A DNA stretch of 8,395 nt, taken from contig JALOKS010000208.1 in the NCBI GenBank assembly GCA_025456385.1, positions 1 through 8,395 on the forward strand, written 5' to 3'. Below, piece by piece: positions 6,261 through 8,395 of the stretch; within the stretch, counting starts at the first letter, position 1, and each line of letters begins with the position of its first letter. A model generated the notes under the pieces. That model worked only from the letters and a program-made list of their open reading frames with translations, was not told the DNA's origin and did no database searches. The translations under genes were made by a program, and so were the position numbers. Source of the DNA: Thermoanaerobaculales bacterium. Its GTDB lineage: Bacteria > Acidobacteriota > Thermoanaerobaculia > Thermoanaerobaculales > Sulfomarinibacteraceae.

Positions 6261-7970
6261 ATGAGTGCGGTAATGGCCGGCAAGCAGCTGGAGTCGGAGT
6301 CGATGATCGTGCACGTGGTGCCGGCCGAGGGCCCGCCCTTCGACCACGCGCTCGACGGTGACAGCTTCGTGATCGGCCGCTCGTCGAAGGCGGAGCTGAC
6401 CGTGGCGGACCGCTCGATGTCACGGCTCCACGCGCGGCTCTTCCTCAAGGACGGCGCCTGGCACGTGGAGGACCTCGGGTCCCGCAACGGCACCCTGCTC
6501 GCGGGCCGGCCGGTCGAGCAGCCGACCCGGGTCGGACACGGCTCCGTGATGCAGGTCGGCAGCACGACCGTGACGCTGCGCGAGGCCTCGCGGCCTCTGG
6601 CCCCGGTGACCGCCACGCGGCCGACTCCGAGCCGCGACAGCCACACCATCTTCCGCTCCGCCGCCGAGCTGCTGCAGGAGCCGGCGGCCATTCGCGCCGA
6701 CTCGGCGACGCCGATCGGGGAGAGCCTGCGGCGCTACGCCGAGCGGCTGCGCCTGCTGACCGAGGTCAACCGAGCCCTCGACCGGATCATGTCGCTCGAG
6801 GAGCTCCTCGACCTGATCCTCGACCGCGCCTTCGCGCACCTGCGGCCCGAGGAGGCGGCGATCTACCTCCGCAACGACCGCGGCGGCTACGACCGGGCAG
6901 CGGCGCGGTCGAGCACCTCCGGCGACTCGAAGATCCTGTTCTCCACGAGCCTGATGGAGGAGGTGGTCGAGGGGCGGCAGGCGGCGCTGGTGCTCGACGC
7001 GCAGACTGACGAGCGTTTCCACGAGGCCATGAGCCTGCTCGACGCCGGCGTACGCTCCCTGGTGGCGGCGCCGTTGCTCGACCCCGACGGCGCTCTCGGT
7101 CTGATCGTCCTCGGCTCGCGGCTGACGGTGCGGCAGTTCAGCGAGGAGGACATGGAGGTGCTGGCCCTGCTGGCCTCGGTGGCGGCCATGCGCATGCGCA
7201 ACATCCACCTCGCGGAGGAGGCGGCCGAGCGGCGGCGCCTCGAGCAGGAGGTCGCGCTCGCTCGTGAGATCCAGGTCGGCCTGCTGCCGGATCGGCTGCC
7301 GGAGGTGGAAGGCTGGGACATCGTCGCCGGCAACACCCCGTCGCGCGGCGTTTCCGGGGACTTTTTCAAGATCGAGATGCGCCACGACGGCAGCGAGGTC
7401 GTGCTGATGATCTCCGACGTGTCGGGCAAGGGCATCGGCGCCTCACTGCTGACGGCCTCGCTCGAGGCCCTGTCCGCAGGCCCGATCCACGACGGCGTGC
7501 CGGTCGAGGAGATCTTCCGCTCGGTGTCGCACCTGCTCTTCGAACGCACCCCGCCGGAGAAGTACGCGACCTCCTTCCTGGCCTCGATCGAGCCTGCGGA
7601 CGGTCGTCTGCGCTACTGCAACGCCGGGCACAACCCCGGCCTCCTGCTGCGCGCCGACGGCTCGACGGAGTGGCTCGAGTCGACGGGCATGCCGCTCGGC
7701 ATCATGCCCGAAGGCGCCTTTGCCGCCGGCGAGCGGGTGCTCGAGGCGGGCGATGCGCTCATCCTCTATACCGACGGCATCACCGAGCCCGAGAACCCCG
7801 AGGAGGAGGAGTACGGCCTCGATCGCCTGCGCGATGTCTGCATCGCCTGCCGGGGGTGCTCTCTGGCCGATCTCAAGGCCGCCATCGAAAAGGACCTCCA
7901 CGATTTCGTCCGCGGTGTGCCCTACCTCGACGACCGCACCCTGGTCCTGATCCGCCGCCGCGCGCGGTAG
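6261..7970 (+). CDS. FHA-GAF-PP2C (SpoIIE/RsbU-type) serine/threonine phosphatase
   Basis: This 569-residue protein has three domains. An FHA domain (about 16-100), which binds phosphothreonine peptides, shows G39-R40, S54-x-x-H57 and GSRNGT (73-78). A Pro/Ser/Arg-rich linker leads to a GAF domain (about 155-315), likely a small-molecule or redox sensor. A helical linker, LEQEVALAREIQVGLLP, leads to a PP2C phosphatase of the RsbU/SpoIIE class (about 345-569). The expected metal-binding aspartates are present: D367 (SGDFF), D386 (DVSGKG), D505 (YTDG) and D557-D558 (DDRT), with NAGHNPG between. It probably dephosphorylates an anti-sigma-factor antagonist, but no such partner is nearby. The FHA domain suggests input from a serine/threonine kinase. 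The start is uncertain: ATG 6261 has only a weak TAGG, while ATG 6303 follows GGAG and begins right at the FHA fold. Confidence 0.93.
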   Translation: MSAVMAGKQLESESMIVHVVPAEGPPFDHALDGDSFVIGRSSKAELTVADRSMSRLHARLFLKDGAWHVEDLGSRNGTLLAGRPVEQPTRVGHGSVMQVGSTTVTLREASRPLAPVTATRPTPSRDSHTIFRSAAELLQEPAAIRADSATPIGESLRRYAERLRLLTEVNRALDRIMSLEELLDLILDRAFAHLRPEEAAIYLRNDRGGYDRAAARSSTSGDSKILFSTSLMEEVVEGRQAALVLDAQTDERFHEAMSLLDAGVRSLVAAPLLDPDGALGLIVLGSRLTVRQFSEEDMEVLALLASVAAMRMRNIHLAEEAAERRRLEQEVALAREIQVGLLPDRLPEVEGWDIVAGNTPSRGVSGDFFKIEMRHDGSEVVLMISDVSGKGIGASLLTASLEALSAGPIHDGVPVEEIFRSVSHLLFERTPPEKYATSFLASIEPADGRLRYCNAGHNPGLLLRADGSTEWLESTGMPLGIMPEGAFAAGERVLEAGDALILYTDGITEPENPEEEEYGLDRLRDVCIACRGCSLADLKAAIEKDLHDFVRGVPYLDDRTLVLIRRRAR

Positions 7971-7998
7971 CGACCGGCGCCGGCCGGGAGCGTGTCCC

Positions 7999-8017
7999 GC
8001 CGCGGCCCTGACGCGGC
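7999..8017 (+). terminator. Possible terminator hairpin after phosphatase gene
   Basis: GCCGCG and CGCGGC form a 6-bp stem around a 7-base loop, 28 bases after the phosphatase stop. Only a weak pyrimidine stretch (GTTCCCC) follows. In such GC-rich DNA this may be chance. The rest of 7971-8206 shows no gene or clear promoter. Confidence 0.3.
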
Positions 8018-8196
8018 CCGTTCCCCAGCTTCGGAGTGAAATGCGGCCGGCCCCGGCGCGGGTTACATGGGCAGCCTTCGACCCGACGGCGCAGCGAGCG
8101 AGAGTGGGGCGGCCGGATCCGCGAGGCCTGCAGGGCACGAGCTGAGCCTCCGCACGAGGCCGGTGTGCTGCGGGGTTCGAAGGGTTTGAGCGACAC

Positions 8197-8200
8197 GGAG
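8197..8200 (+). promoter_or_regulatory. Ribosome binding site of dienelactone hydrolase gene
   Basis: GGAG lies 6 bases before the GTG at 8207 and decides that start over an in-frame TTG at 8186, which would add seven residues and has a poorer site. The ATG at 8202 is in the wrong frame. Confidence 0.65.
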
Positions 8201-8206
8201 AATGCA

Positions 8207-8395
8207 GTGGACCAGAGCTACATCGACCTGTACGACGAGTTCACCCACGGCACGATGAGCCGGCGCGAGTTCATGGACAGGCTCGCGAAGGCCGCAGGCG
8301 GCGCAACGGCAGCTGCGGCGCTCGTGCCGATCCTCCAGAACAACTACGCCGAGGCGGGGACCGTGCCCGAGGACGACCCGCGCCTGGTGACCGAG
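8207..8395 (+). CDS. Dienelactone hydrolase family protein, N-terminus (3' end outside window)
   Basis: The 63 residues visible match the N-terminal extension of exported dienelactone hydrolase family (YghX-like) alpha/beta hydrolases: DQSYIDLYDEFTHGTMSRREFMDRLAKAAGG, a small hydrophobic stretch (about 31-44), then NNYAEAGTVPEDDPRLVTE. SRREFM (18-23) with the following Ala-rich segment resembles a twin-arginine export signal, although the hydrophobic core is short and signal cleavage is uncertain. The catalytic Cys/Asp/His lie beyond the window, so activity cannot be judged and the substrate is unknown. The GTG at 8207 is supported by GGAG 6 bases upstream. The gene is 236 bases after the phosphatase on the same strand and is probably a separate unit. 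The family call rests on the recognisable N-terminus only. Confidence 0.82.
   Translation, partial: MDQSYIDLYDEFTHGTMSRREFMDRLAKAAGGATAAAALVPILQNNYAEAGTVPEDDPRLVTE

Noticed and set aside
8063..8248. A 61-codon minus-strand frame
   Set aside because: It overlaps the dienelactone hydrolase start in antisense, has no ribosome binding site I can support, and matches no family.

Overview
The window is very GC-rich, with G/C-loaded third codon positions and long spurious antisense reading frames. It comes from a free-living Gram-negative-type bacterium. The gene set (FHA-GAF-PP2C phosphatase, CHAD protein, Tat-type dienelactone hydrolase, H1-like protein, heptamer repeats) would suit an Acidobacteriota- or Myxococcota-like lineage, but nothing here fixes the taxonomy. 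There is no rRNA, tRNA, insertion sequence, phage gene or CRISPR array.

Layout. Positions 1-2617 lie on the minus strand. In order of transcription they hold a 58-residue lysine/alanine/proline histone H1-like protein (2441-2617), a strong hairpin with a T-rich tail (2327-2360), a CYTH-like plus CHAD protein (727-2268), and a ParA-type ATPase (1-723) that runs off the window edge. The CHAD stop and the ParA start are 3 bases apart, and the ParA ribosome binding site lies inside the last CHAD codons, so those two genes are probably translationally coupled. Divergent from the H1-like gene, across an AT-rich spacer, is a full-length polyphosphate kinase 1 (2807-4912, plus).

A 341-base spacer follows, between the convergent 3' ends of ppk1 and hslO. 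It carries heptanucleotide repeats: two short degenerate clusters reading CGAGATN, then 19 perfect tandem copies of CGCATCT, the same unit inverted. Next come Hsp33 (5254-6177, minus), a divergent FHA-GAF-PP2C phosphatase (6261-7970, plus), and the first 63 codons of a dienelactone hydrolase family protein with a twin-arginine leader (8207-8395, plus).

How the genes may work together. PPK1 makes polyphosphate. CHAD domains bind polyphosphate and localise to its granules. H1-like lysine-rich proteins (AlgP type) are known at polyphosphate granules and bind DNA. ParA ATPases position cargo on the nucleoid. The left half of the window therefore reads as a possible module to make, coat and position or segregate polyphosphate granules. 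This is inferred from gene content and has not been shown. Hsp33 next door is a redox-activated chaperone, and polyphosphate is itself a chaperone in oxidative stress, so an oxidative-proteostasis theme may extend to the right. The phosphatase is probably a stress or partner-switch regulator, but none of its targets is visible.
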